A stretch of DNA of 64,000 nt from Paraburkholderia sp. BL10I2N1 (GTDB taxonomy: Bacteria; Pseudomonadota; Gammaproteobacteria; Burkholderiales; Burkholderiaceae): positions 434,001 through 498,000 of the forward strand of contig NZ_SNWA01000001.1 of NCBI RefSeq assembly GCF_004361815.1. The letters are read 5' to 3'. The notes beneath the pieces were generated by a model. That model was not told where the DNA came from and searched no databases. It saw only the letters and a list, made by a program, of their open reading frames with translations. The translations under genes and the position numbers were made by a program. Positions 1-8,094 of this stretch are shown here, in pieces. How positions within the stretch are numbered: the stretch's first letter is position 1; each line of letters opens with the position of its first letter.

Positions 1-160
1 TCAACTGCATCAGCGCGGACGCGCTGTGTTGTACTTCCTCCAGCCCGCTGTTTGTCAGCTTGAGCGCGCCGTAACCGACGCCGATCACAGTCAGCAGAAA
101 CGCGACGAAGACGCTGATAACCAGCGTCAAACCACCGCGGATGGTGATGTTGTTTAGCAT
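1..160 (-). CDS. Methyl-accepting chemotaxis protein, N-terminal fragment (runs off the window)
   Basis: Only the first 53 residues are present, because the gene continues beyond base 1. The start is ATG at 158-160 (minus), with a GGAG-type ribosome binding site just upstream. The peptide begins MLNNITIRGGLTLVI and then forms one hydrophobic helix at about residues 9-30, followed by a polar segment. This is the usual N-terminus of Tar/Tsr-type chemoreceptors, in which the first membrane helix leads into the periplasmic ligand-binding domain. The signalling domain is outside the window, so the family call rests on the N-terminus alone. It reads away from the glycan genes and is probably the left border of the locus. 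Confidence 0.7.
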   Translation of the reverse strand, partial: MLNNITIRGGLTLVISVFVAFLLTVIGVGYGALKLTNSGLEEVQHSASALMQL

Positions 161-431
161 TTTTTCTCCGGAACGTCCTGGTCGGGCAGCAGCTGCGCAT
201 GGTCTCTTTGTGCGTGGTTCGCAACTCGCCGCATCCGGGGTAACGGCGCTTTTCGAGCCCGGATAGATAGGGAATATCCACTAGTGGCGCGGCTTTCGGG
301 GCGGTTTTGATCCAGTATCTGGGAGAGATCGGCGAGCGCTTCTTGTCCACGGTTTTCAATCACCAGGGCGGCGCTGTTTTTTCGCCTGGAACTGACTCAC
401 CCTGGATTCAGGGCGCGGTGCGTTTCGTTTG

Positions 432-437
432 TATAAT
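432..437 (+). promoter_or_regulatory. Candidate -10 box upstream of the WecA-type gene
   Basis: A perfect TATAAT lies 27 bases before the ATG at 465. No good -35 box sits at the expected distance; TTCAGG at 407-412 would need a 19-base spacer. It is therefore only a candidate. The rest of 161-464, between the divergent receptor gene and this gene, shows no other convincing signal. Confidence 0.3.
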
Positions 438-464
438 TCGGCGTCTTCGCTCAGGCTCACTTTC

Positions 465-1562
465 ATGCTCAGTTTTGCGCTCGGCTTTCTCATCTCACTG
501 CTGGTCACGCTGTTGATCGTGCGTTACGCGCATCTGCATGAGAAGTTCTCCACCGACAGCGATCTGGCTGGCGTGCAAAAATTTCACGCGCGCCCGGTGC
601 CGCGGATCGGCGGGACAGGGATTCTGCTTGGCCTGATCGTGTCGGCGCTGCAGCTGCATCGGGCCTATCCGGCTGTGTCCGGCGGGATTCTGGGGCTCGT
701 CGCGTGCGGCATGCCAGCGTTCGCTTCCGGCCTGATCGAGGACGTGACGAAGCGTGTGTCGCCTTTGGTTCGCCTGCTCTGTACGATGGCCGCCGCGGCG
801 CTTGCCTACTTTTTTCTGAATATCGCCGTGACGCGCATCAGCGTGCCGCCGCTGGACTTCCTGCTCTCCTATGCAGTGGTTTCGTTTGCGGTCACGGTGC
901 TCGCGGTTGCGGCTCTGGCGAATGCGATCAATATCATCGACGGCTTTAACGGCCTGGCTTCGATGGTCGCGTTCATGATGTTCGCGTCGATGGGTTACGT
1001 CGCGTTCCAGGTGCATGACCCGATCGTGTTGTCGGCGTCGCTCATCATGATGGGCGCGGTGATGGGGTTCTTTATCTGGAATTTCCCGGCGGGATTGATT
1101 TTTCTTGGGGACGGTGGAGCTTATTTTATTGGCTTCATGCTCGCCGAGCTGTCGATCATGCTCGTGATGCGTAATCGTGATGTGTCGGCGTGGTATCCGG
1201 TGCTGCTGTTCATGTATCCGATCTTCGAGACGTGCTTTTCGATTTATCGGAAGAAGTTCATTCGCGGGATGTCACCGGGGATTCCAGATGGCGTGCATCT
1301 GCATATGCTGGTTTATAAGCGGTTGATGCGGTGGGCTGTGGGTGCGAAGACCGCGAGGGAACTGACGCGGCGCAATTCGTTGACTTCGCCGTACCTGTGG
1401 CTGCTGTGTCTGATCGCTGTTATTCCAGCTACCTTGTTCTGGCGGCATACGGTGCATCTGTTTTGTTTTGTGGTTGTGTTTGCGGCTACGTATGTCTGGC
1501 TTTATGCAAGCATTGTGCGGTTCAAGTCGCCGCGGTGGATGGTGGTGAGGAAGGGAAAGTAA
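465..1562 (+). CDS. WecA/MraY-family polyprenyl-phosphate glycosyl-1-phosphate transferase
   Basis: A polytopic inner-membrane enzyme of 365 residues that would transfer a UDP-activated amino sugar-1-phosphate to undecaprenyl phosphate, the first step of O-antigen or another lipid-linked glycan. Family motifs are in order: PVPRIGG at 44-50, an acidic EDxxK at 92-96 (the DDxxD-like Mg/substrate motif), NAINIIDGFNGLAS at 153-166, LGDGGAYF at 214-221, and a cytoplasmic HLH at 278-280, where WecA has its HxH-type sugar-binding loop. I start at the ATG at 465; a TTG at 429 would add 12 residues without a good ribosome binding site. It stands alone and converges on the operon at 1585-6321, sharing its terminator. 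A second enzyme of the same superfamily lies at 3483-4514, so this one may serve a different glycan. Confidence 0.85.
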   Translation: MLSFALGFLISLLVTLLIVRYAHLHEKFSTDSDLAGVQKFHARPVPRIGGTGILLGLIVSALQLHRAYPAVSGGILGLVACGMPAFASGLIEDVTKRVSPLVRLLCTMAAAALAYFFLNIAVTRISVPPLDFLLSYAVVSFAVTVLAVAALANAINIIDGFNGLASMVAFMMFASMGYVAFQVHDPIVLSASLIMMGAVMGFFIWNFPAGLIFLGDGGAYFIGFMLAELSIMLVMRNRDVSAWYPVLLFMYPIFETCFSIYRKKFIRGMSPGIPDGVHLHMLVYKRLMRWAVGAKTARELTRRNSLTSPYLWLLCLIAVIPATLFWRHTVHLFCFVVVFAATYVWLYASIVRFKSPRWMVVRKGK

Positions 1563-1586
1563 AAAAGGCGCCTCGGCGCCTTTTTT
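1561..1586. terminator. Bidirectional rho-independent terminator
   Basis: Six A residues, GGCGCC, a TC centre, GGCGCC and six T residues form a symmetric GC-rich hairpin flanked by A/T runs. It lies between two convergent genes and overlaps both stop codons (TAA at 1560-1562 on plus, TAA at 1585-1587 on minus), so it can end transcription from both sides. Confidence 0.85.
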
Positions 1587-3486
1587 ATTCCGACTGCGAA
1601 GCACCGGCAACCAGGGGTTGTGGCACGCTACGCAGCGGCCCCGCCAACGTAGGTTGGTATTCGGCCACCCAGCGCCTCAGGTCGCGCCGCACTTCGTCAT
1701 CCGACAGCACACGATGCTGCATCAACCACGGCAGAAGCTCGTCGAGCAGGTTATCCGGCACGCCACGCGCCTGAGCGATTCGCAGCTTGGGGTGTGGCGT
1801 ACGCGTGGTTGTCTCGTCGTCGGCCAGCAGTTCTTCGTATAGCTTCTCGCCAGGGCGCAGGCCAGTGAACACGATCCGGATCTGCTCCTCGGTGAATCCG
1901 TAGAGGCGGATCAGGTCTCTCGCCAGATCGACGATCTTCACGGGCTCGCCCATATCCAGAATGAAGATCTCGCCGCCACGCCCCATGCTCGATGCCTGCA
2001 GGACGAGCTGCGAAGCCTCTGGAATCGTCATGAAGAAACGGGTGATTGCCGGATGAGTGACGGTGACCGGACCGCCCTTTGCAATCTGCTGCTGAAACTT
2101 CGGAATCACGCTACCCGCGCTACCGAGCACATTGCCGAACCGCACCGTCTCGAACTGCGTGCGCTCGCTCGTCTGCTGCAACGCCTGACACGCCATTTCG
2201 GCGAGCCGCTTGCTCGCGCCCATCACGTTGGTCGGATTGACCGCCTTATCCGTCGAAATCAGCACAAAGTGCTTCACGTCGTGCCGTATCGCCGCCCGGG
2301 CTACGCGATAGGTTCCGAGCACGTTATTGCGTACTGCCTGCCAGGCGTTCTGCACTTCCATCAATGGCACATGTTTATATGCCGCCGCGTGGAACACGAT
2401 GTGCGGCGTATAGCGCGACAACACCTGATCTAGCAGCAGTGAATCTTTCGCATCGCCAATCACCGGAATCACCGATAACCCCGGGAAGCGATCGTGCAGT
2501 TCTTCCGTGAGCCGGTACGTCGCGAATTCAGACATATCGAAGGCAATCAGCTGCGCGGGTTCGAAGCGCAGGATCTGACGGCACAACTCCGAACCGATCG
2601 AACCGCCCGCCCCTGTCACCATCACCACCCGGCCACGCAGCAGTGCCTCGACGTGCGGCATATCGATCTTTACCGCATCCCGGCCCAGCAAATCCTCCAG
2701 ATCGATTTGACGTACTCGGGAAAGGAATGCCTGACCCTGCGTGAGTGTGGTGAGCGCTGGCAGCACCATCGCCCGCACGCCTGCACGAACGCATATCGTC
2801 GCCACCCGCCGCTGCGCTTCCACCGATGCCGATGGAATCGCAATAATCGCGTACTCCGTCTTTAGCGATTCCGCGATCTGCTGCAACTCGCTGATGGAAC
2901 CGAGAACCTTGTAGCCGTATATCTCGCGCCCGTGCTTGGCGACGTCATCATCAAGCAGGCCAATCAGACGCCATTCGCTCGAGCGCGAAAGTTCGCGAGC
3001 GAGACTCGCGCCTGCTGTGCCCGCGCCAAGCACGATGACAGGCTTGCCCTGCGCGACGAGCCCGCCATAGAGATAAAACTCCTTGGCTGCACGGTAGAGT
3101 GCGCGTGAGCCCCCCATTGCAAGAAACAGGAGCAACGGCGAGACAAGCAGGACCGAACGCGGAACAACAGGGTCGGGTTGCACCATTACCGCGACAATCA
3201 TGGTAACAAGTGCTCCGGACGCGACAGCCTTCGATATACGCATCAGGTCGGGCAAGCTGGCGAATACCCACATGCCCCGGTACAGGCCGAAAATGCGGAA
3301 CATCGCCCCGTAGACCGGGAGCACCCAGATAAGCGAGTTCAGCGCGCCATGCCAAAACTCCACCGGCACGTCGCCATTGAAGCGAATGATGTACGCGGCG
3401 AGCCATACGGTCGCCCCAGCACACAAGTCGAAAAGGAAAGCGCTGAAGGATAGCCAGGTGGCCTTGTTTCTGAACATCAGCGTCAT
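1585..3486 (-). CDS. wbiI: WbpM/CapD-type nucleotide-sugar 4,6-dehydratase (membrane-anchored)
   Basis: 633 residues, the size of WbpM and WbiI. About four membrane helices occupy residues 10-125. A CoA-binding/Rossmann-like domain follows (VLGAGTAG at 152-159), then the extended-SDR catalytic domain with TGAGGSIGSE at 291-300. The catalytic region reads STDKA, then VMGASK. The Met in place of the usual Tyr gives the Ser-Met-Lys arrangement known for WbpM. Known role of the family: UDP-GlcNAc to UDP-4-keto-6-deoxy-GlcNAc. The ATG at 3484-3486 overlaps the stop of the upstream gene (ATGA), so it is translationally coupled to the WbpL-type transferase. With the ketoreductase at 4523-5479 it would provide UDP-QuiNAc. 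The symbol follows Burkholderia usage and is by resemblance. Confidence 0.88.
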   Translation of the reverse strand: MTLMFRNKATWLSFSAFLFDLCAGATVWLAAYIIRFNGDVPVEFWHGALNSLIWVLPVYGAMFRIFGLYRGMWVFASLPDLMRISKAVASGALVTMIVAVMVQPDPVVPRSVLLVSPLLLFLAMGGSRALYRAAKEFYLYGGLVAQGKPVIVLGAGTAGASLARELSRSSEWRLIGLLDDDVAKHGREIYGYKVLGSISELQQIAESLKTEYAIIAIPSASVEAQRRVATICVRAGVRAMVLPALTTLTQGQAFLSRVRQIDLEDLLGRDAVKIDMPHVEALLRGRVVMVTGAGGSIGSELCRQILRFEPAQLIAFDMSEFATYRLTEELHDRFPGLSVIPVIGDAKDSLLLDQVLSRYTPHIVFHAAAYKHVPLMEVQNAWQAVRNNVLGTYRVARAAIRHDVKHFVLISTDKAVNPTNVMGASKRLAEMACQALQQTSERTQFETVRFGNVLGSAGSVIPKFQQQIAKGGPVTVTHPAITRFFMTIPEASQLVLQASSMGRGGEIFILDMGEPVKIVDLARDLIRLYGFTEEQIRIVFTGLRPGEKLYEELLADDETTTRTPHPKLRIAQARGVPDNLLDELLPWLMQHRVLSDDEVRRDLRRWVAEYQPTLAGPLRSVPQPLVAGASQSE

Positions 3487-4514
3487 ACCTCGGATTGTTT
3501 GGACAGTGTTGACTGGAAACGACGCCAGCGCAGATCCACTACCACGCCCAGCAAACATAGAACGACGACCCACGTAGCAACAGCGCACCACTGGAACGCC
3601 TGAGGACGACCAAGCAGGCAAACGGCAAGTATTATGCCTGTTGCCATCACCGCATACCATGCACCGGCGGTTCCGGCGTGCCCCATGCCCGAGCGCACCA
3701 TACGCTGATAGTAGTGCTCGCGGTGGGGTTGCCAAAATCTTTCTCCACGCAACAGGCGCCGCGCCAGCGTAATGGAAGCATCGGTGATAAATGGGGCGAA
3801 CACCAGTGCCGGGAACCAGATCGGCCAGGTCCCGCGGAGCCAGCCCCAATAGCCCAAGGCGCCGGCGAGAAAGCCCAACGAGATTGATCCGGCATCCCCG
3901 AGGAAAATCCGCGCCGGATGAAAATTGAACAGGAGGAATCCTAGCGCCGCGCCGGCTATGGCTGCGGATGCCAATGCCAGTTCGGGCAAAGGGTAGGCAC
4001 CAACCAGCGCGGCGACTGCATAGCCGGTGAAGCCAAACAGCGCCATGCCACCTGCCAACCCGTCCGCCCCGTCCATAAAATTGTAAAGGTTTACCAGCCA
4101 GATCATCAAAAATGACAAGGCACCGAGCAACCACCACGGCAGCGGCGCCGGATAGAGCACCACGATTCCCACGACCGCAATGAGGTGAGCGGCGAACCTG
4201 ACTCGTGCGGGAAGGCCGCGGCGATCGTCAATCTGGGAGACGGCAGCCAGGAAAGCCGCGGCCGCGGCAGCGCACCATAGGCTCGGTGCAATCAGCAGCA
4301 TCGTCGCGACCGAGACCGGCACGATGCCCCAGCCCCCAACCCGCGGCGTAGGACGATCATGCAGCGAACGGTCGTTCGGGATATCGGTGGCGAGGCGCCA
4401 TGCCAGGCCGGTCCTCAGCAAAACCAGCAGGATCGCGCCGCACGCGCACGCGGCCCCCAGAGCAACCAGCGCTGGAGCAACCCAGGGCGAAGTCGTAAAA
4501 GCTTGCGTGACCAT
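3483..4514 (-). CDS. wbiH: WbpL-type undecaprenyl-phosphate N-acetyl-6-deoxyhexosamine-1-phosphate transferase
   Basis: A 343-residue multi-pass membrane protein of the MraY/WecA superfamily. Motifs: PTPRVGG at 55-61, IDDRRGL at 95-101, NLYNFMDGADGLAG at 142-155, FLGDAGS at 204-210 and HREHYYQR at 264-271. The last motif is characteristic of WbpL-like enzymes that use QuiNAc or FucNAc, rather than the WecA-type loop of the enzyme at 465-1562. I chose the ATG at 4514, preceded by GAGGG, over an upstream TTG at 4526. It sits between the ketoreductase and the dehydratase that make the presumed substrate, and overlaps the dehydratase start by four bases. The exact sugar is inferred from context. 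Confidence 0.85.
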   Translation of the reverse strand: MVTQAFTTSPWVAPALVALGAACACGAILLVLLRTGLAWRLATDIPNDRSLHDRPTPRVGGWGIVPVSVATMLLIAPSLWCAAAAAAFLAAVSQIDDRRGLPARVRFAAHLIAVVGIVVLYPAPLPWWLLGALSFLMIWLVNLYNFMDGADGLAGGMALFGFTGYAVAALVGAYPLPELALASAAIAGAALGFLLFNFHPARIFLGDAGSISLGFLAGALGYWGWLRGTWPIWFPALVFAPFITDASITLARRLLRGERFWQPHREHYYQRMVRSGMGHAGTAGAWYAVMATGIILAVCLLGRPQAFQWCAVATWVVVLCLLGVVVDLRWRRFQSTLSKQSEV

Positions 4515-4522
4515 GAATGCCC

Positions 4523-5479
4523 TCAATGCGTCGATCGGTACCAGCGGGCAGTCGCAGCTAACCCTTCGTCGATGGAAAACGGCGGCTGCCAGCCCAGCAC
4601 GGTGCGAATCCGGCTTGTGTCGACCTGCAAACTACCGATCAAACGATCGACGTGCGACGAACGACCGGTCAACCGGCCGGCAGCCCGCAGCCAGCTCACC
4701 GGCACGGGCAGCAGGCGCGCCGGCTTCTGCAGATGTTCGCCGAGCGCGCGCGCCAGATCGGCAACCGTTAGATCGTCGCCGTCGGCAACGTGAAAACATG
4801 TGCGGGCGGCACGTGGGTCGGTCGCGCAGCGCATCAGCGCGTCCGCCAGGTTGCCGGCATACACAAGGCTGCGCCTTGCGCCGACCAGGCCAAGCGGCAG
4901 GGGCACGCCCTTCCATACGCCGTCCAGCAGGCGCAGAAAATTGGCGCGGACCTCCGGGCCATATACCAGCGGCGGACGAACGATCACAACGTCAAGCCCA
5001 GTCTCGTCGCCGTAGCGAACCAGCGCTTCTTCCGCTGCGAATTTCGAACGGCCGTAAGCGTCCTGCGGCGCCGGCGGATCGTCCTCGCGCAGCGCTCGCC
5101 CCGAATCGGCTTCGGCCACCGCCTTGATGCTGCTGACGAAAACGAAGCGCCGCGCGCGGTTACGAACGGCCGCCTCGGCGACCCGCAACGCGCCTTCGAT
5201 ATTGGTCGCGCGGAACGCAGCATCGGGATCGGTCGCATCGTCGCGCAGCACATGAACGCGCGCTGCCAGATGCACGACACACTCCGGATTCAGCCCCTGA
5301 GGCCACGCACTTGCAAGACCCGTGAAATCCTTGCTGGCGTCGATCCATTCATGCACGCCGCTCACACAGCCACCCGCATGCCGTACGAGGCCCGTGACGT
5401 TGTGGCCGCCCTCCACGAGTGCCCGGCACAGCGCGCGCCCGACAAAGCCGTTTGCGCCGGTCACGACGATCCGACTCAT
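4523..5479 (-). CDS. wbiG: NAD(P)-dependent epimerase/4-ketoreductase, WbpV-like
   Basis: An extended short-chain dehydrogenase of 318 residues with the nucleotide-binding TGANGFVG at 7-14 and catalytic YGRSK at 142-146, plus an SSI serine near 116. In related clusters (wbpV-wbpL-wbpM of Pseudomonas, wbiGHI of Burkholderia) this gene precedes the initiating transferase and reduces the 4-keto group of UDP-4-keto-6-deoxy-GlcNAc to give UDP-QuiNAc. The gene order here is the same. The ATG at 5477-5479 overlaps the TGA of the upstream glycosyltransferase; a GTG two codons earlier is possible. A 4-epimerase role cannot be excluded from sequence alone. Confidence 0.82.
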   Translation of the reverse strand: MSRIVVTGANGFVGRALCRALVEGGHNVTGLVRHAGGCVSGVHEWIDASKDFTGLASAWPQGLNPECVVHLAARVHVLRDDATDPDAAFRATNIEGALRVAEAAVRNRARRFVFVSSIKAVAEADSGRALREDDPPAPQDAYGRSKFAAEEALVRYGDETGLDVVIVRPPLVYGPEVRANFLRLLDGVWKGVPLPLGLVGARRSLVYAGNLADALMRCATDPRAARTCFHVADGDDLTVADLARALGEHLQKPARLLPVPVSWLRAAGRLTGRSSHVDRLIGSLQVDTSRIRTVLGWQPPFSIDEGLAATARWYRSTH

Positions 5480-6321
5480 AGCCACTTCCAGCCAAAGCGG
5501 CTAAAGAACTTGTACGCCGAAGCCGCAAACATCCGGATATGCGCCGAGCCTTTGCGCGCGGCGCCGCCGCCGTGGTGCAACACGCGGACGGCTGGCGTGT
5601 AGACGACGCGGGCGACGTCATGGGCCCGCAAACTCAAATCGTAGTCTTCGAAGTACAGAAAATAGCGCGCGTCGAAGCCTGCGAGTTTTTTGAGCACGTT
5701 GGTTCGAAACAGCATGAAACAGCCGCTGACTATCGGTGGGTCCCACACGATATCCCGCTCGTTGATCAGGTCGCGCATCTCGTAGCGCGCGAGACGGCGC
5801 GCAAACAGTCGGCGCGCACCAGTCGGCAGGAAACCCCGCACCAGGAGGTCCAGCAACGTCGGATAACGGCGACAGAGGTACTGCTGGCGCCCCTCCTCGT
5901 CTCCGATCCACGGCGTCAACAAGCCTGCATCCGGATTGGCGTCGAAAAAATCGAGTGCCCGGACCAGCGCGTCGCGATCAAGGTCGATATCCGGGTTCAG
6001 CACCAGGTGATAACGACCCGCCGCCTGTTCGATGGCCAGATTGTGGCCCCGGCCATAGCCAACGTTGCCGTGGCCGGTCAGGGTCGTCCAGGCGACGTCG
6101 TGGGCGCGCAGTTCGTCGAGCGCTGCAAGCACGTCCGGCAAGCCACCGTTGTCGATGAGGTAGACTTCGATCGGCAGACCGGGCCTTTTGGTGCGCAACG
6201 TCTCACACGCGGCGCCGAGGCTGGCAAACGTGTTCGCCAGCTGCGCAAGCTCCGGCCGATAAACAACGACAGAGACCGACAAACCCTCGGATTCGGAACG
6301 CGGCGCGCTTGTAGCATTCAT
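5476..6321 (-). CDS. GT2-family glycosyltransferase (rhamnosyltransferase-like)
   Basis: 281 residues, GT-A fold. The nucleotide-sugar-binding strand is at residues 14-22, an IDNGG turn at 56-60, and the metal-binding NPDID at 109-113. A downstream FLYFEDYDLSLR segment matches the ED acceptor/base region of WbbL-type rhamnosyltransferases. It is cytosolic or membrane-associated. I start at the ATG at 6319-6321; an in-frame extension to 6378 has poorer coding character. It is the first gene of the minus-strand operon ending at 1585. Donor and acceptor cannot be read from sequence; rhamnose is a reasonable guess because dTDP-L-rhamnose genes are in the locus. Confidence 0.8.
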   Translation of the reverse strand: MNATSAPRSESEGLSVSVVVYRPELAQLANTFASLGAACETLRTKRPGLPIEVYLIDNGGLPDVLAALDELRAHDVAWTTLTGHGNVGYGRGHNLAIEQAAGRYHLVLNPDIDLDRDALVRALDFFDANPDAGLLTPWIGDEEGRQQYLCRRYPTLLDLLVRGFLPTGARRLFARRLARYEMRDLINERDIVWDPPIVSGCFMLFRTNVLKKLAGFDARYFLYFEDYDLSLRAHDVARVVYTPAVRVLHHGGGAARKGSAHIRMFAASAYKFFSRFGWKWL

Positions 6322-6519
6322 GTGGAATAAAACGGCGTGTCTTATGAACGACACTTTTACGTTGTTTGGCCGCAACAACGTCGGAGTTTGCTCAAATTTC
6401 CTGCGTTATGCAACTAGGCTTTCCTTTTGTTACGGCTCGAAACACCTGCATCAAACCCCGTTTGTTCTGCGAGATTTGAAAGAATGCGCTGGAAAATCAA
6501 CGCGCTTTCATATGTAAGG

Positions 6520-6548
6520 TTGTGCGCGGTATCGCGAAATAGTAAAGT
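6520..6548 (+). promoter_or_regulatory. Candidate sigma-70 promoter for the 6667-14657 cassette
   Basis: TTGTGC at 6520-6525, a 17-base spacer and TAAAGT at 6543-6548, about 120 bases before the ATG at 6667. The divergent region 6322-6666 is the only long gap before this plus-strand gene run, so a promoter is expected here. Both boxes are imperfect. I see no JUMPstart/ops element. Confidence 0.35.
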
Positions 6549-6666
6549 GGCGCCGCCAAACTTGATACGTCTCGCAACCGGCCCAAAAATAGACGGCGGC
6601 AGCCACGTGCCGCCCGCGGCGTACCGTCGCTCATTATTCTTACTACCCGCCCACAGGGCAGACTGA

Positions 6667-8091
6667 ATGCGCAGCAAACCACTCGTTGTCGATCTGGATG
6701 GCACCTTGATTCGCTCGGACGTCCTGATCGAGTCGGGATTTGCCTATTTGAAGGCCGCCCCGCACCGCTTCTATGAGCCGTTGCTATGGCTCGCGCGCAG
6801 CGGCAAGTCCGGATTGAAAGCGCGCCTTGCCGACGCAACGAACGTGGACGTCACCGTTCTGCCCTACGACGCCACTGTGCTCGAATGGTTGAAGACAGAG
6901 CGTAACGCAGGCCGCACGCTGGTACTGGCCACCGCCAGCCACGAGCGTTACGCACAAGCGATCTCCGCCCATCTCGGCCTGTTCGACAAGACATTCGCCA
7001 CCAACGACAGCGTCAATCTGTCCGCCCATAACAAGCGCGATTTACTGGTCGCCGAGTATGGCGAAAAGGGCTTCGACTACGCCGGCAATTCGCATGAGGA
7101 CATTGCAGTCTGGCAATCCGCCGACCGTGCGTACGTGGTCAATCCGTCCAATAGCGTGGAACGCGCTGCCCGCAAGATCGGTAATGTGGAGCGCGTGATT
7201 GAATCACGGCCACCCTCCGCGAGGATCTGGGCCAAATCGTTACGCCTGCATCAATGGCTGAAGAATCTGCTGATCTTCGTGCCGTTGCTGGCGGGACACA
7301 AGCTGTCGTCCCCCGAACTCACCCTTGCCGCCCTCGTGGCGTTTCTCACGTTCGGCTTGTGCGCATCGAGTGTTTATCTGCTCAACGACCTGCTCGATAT
7401 CGAAGACGACCGCCATCACCCCGTCAAACGCAAACGTCCGCTTGCTTCCGGCGCGCTACCACTCACCTGGGGACTAGGCCTGTTCCCTGTCTTACTGGCC
7501 GGATCGTTCGCCACGGCGTGGATCCTCCTGCCCTGGCAATTCTCCGTGGTGCTGCTCGGCTATTACGCATTGACACTGGCGTACTCGATGTTTCTCAAGC
7601 GCCAGGTGATGGTCGACGTGGTCGTGCTGGCCATGCTCTACACGATCCGTATCATCGCCGGCACGGCCGCGGTAGGCGCACAACTGACGTTCTGGCTGCT
7701 CGCTTTCTCGATGTTCATTTTCCTGAGCCTTGCGCTTGTCAAGAGATACGCGGAATTGCATTCGATGAAGGAACGCGGGCTCGTCAAGACGCGCGGACGC
7801 GGTTATGTCGCCAGCGACCTGTCACTCATCTCATCACTTGGGACAGCGTCCGGCTATCTGGCCGTGCTCGTGCTTGCGCTCTACATCCAGGACGCGAAGA
7901 CCGCTGGCCTGTACCGCCATCCTCAGGTTATCTGGGTCGCTTGTCCGCTGCTGCTCTACTGGATCAGCCGCACCTGGATCATTGCGCACCGTGGCCTGAT
8001 GCACGACGACCCAATCGTCTTCGCCGCACGCGATCGCGTCAGCCTCGCTGTCGTCCTGCTTTGCGGCCTGGTCTTCTGGGCGGCCATCTAG
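6667..8091 (+). CDS. HAD phosphatase-UbiA prenyltransferase fusion (polyprenyl-phosphate phosphoribosyltransferase-like)
   Basis: 474 residues in two parts. Residues 1-175 are a HAD hydrolase: DLDGT at 9-13, a motif II Ser/Thr in LATAS near 87-91, Lys123 and GNSHEDIAVW at 140-149. Residues 188-474 are a UbiA integral membrane prenyltransferase with about eight helices and the polyprenyl-diphosphate motif NDLLDIEDDRHHP at 240-252, followed by KRKRPLASG. UbiA members such as mycobacterial Rv3806c transfer 5-phosphoribose from PRPP to decaprenyl phosphate. The fused HAD domain could remove the 5-phosphate, a step done by a separate protein in mycobacteria. The DprE1-like and DprE2-like genes follow directly (3-base gap, then an overlap), which supports this pathway over quinone synthesis. 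The substrate assignment is inferred. Confidence 0.85.
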   Translation: MRSKPLVVDLDGTLIRSDVLIESGFAYLKAAPHRFYEPLLWLARSGKSGLKARLADATNVDVTVLPYDATVLEWLKTERNAGRTLVLATASHERYAQAISAHLGLFDKTFATNDSVNLSAHNKRDLLVAEYGEKGFDYAGNSHEDIAVWQSADRAYVVNPSNSVERAARKIGNVERVIESRPPSARIWAKSLRLHQWLKNLLIFVPLLAGHKLSSPELTLAALVAFLTFGLCASSVYLLNDLLDIEDDRHHPVKRKRPLASGALPLTWGLGLFPVLLAGSFATAWILLPWQFSVVLLGYYALTLAYSMFLKRQVMVDVVVLAMLYTIRIIAGTAAVGAQLTFWLLAFSMFIFLSLALVKRYAELHSMKERGLVKTRGRGYVASDLSLISSLGTASGYLAVLVLALYIQDAKTAGLYRHPQVIWVACPLLLYWISRTWIIAHRGLMHDDPIVFAARDRVSLAVVLLCGLVFWAAI

Positions 8092-8094
8092 TCG

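Noticed and set aside
3487..4137. In-frame upstream extension of the WbpM-type gene
   Set aside because: It overlaps the WbpL-type gene in another frame, and the ATGA overlap at 3483-3486 gives the natural start.
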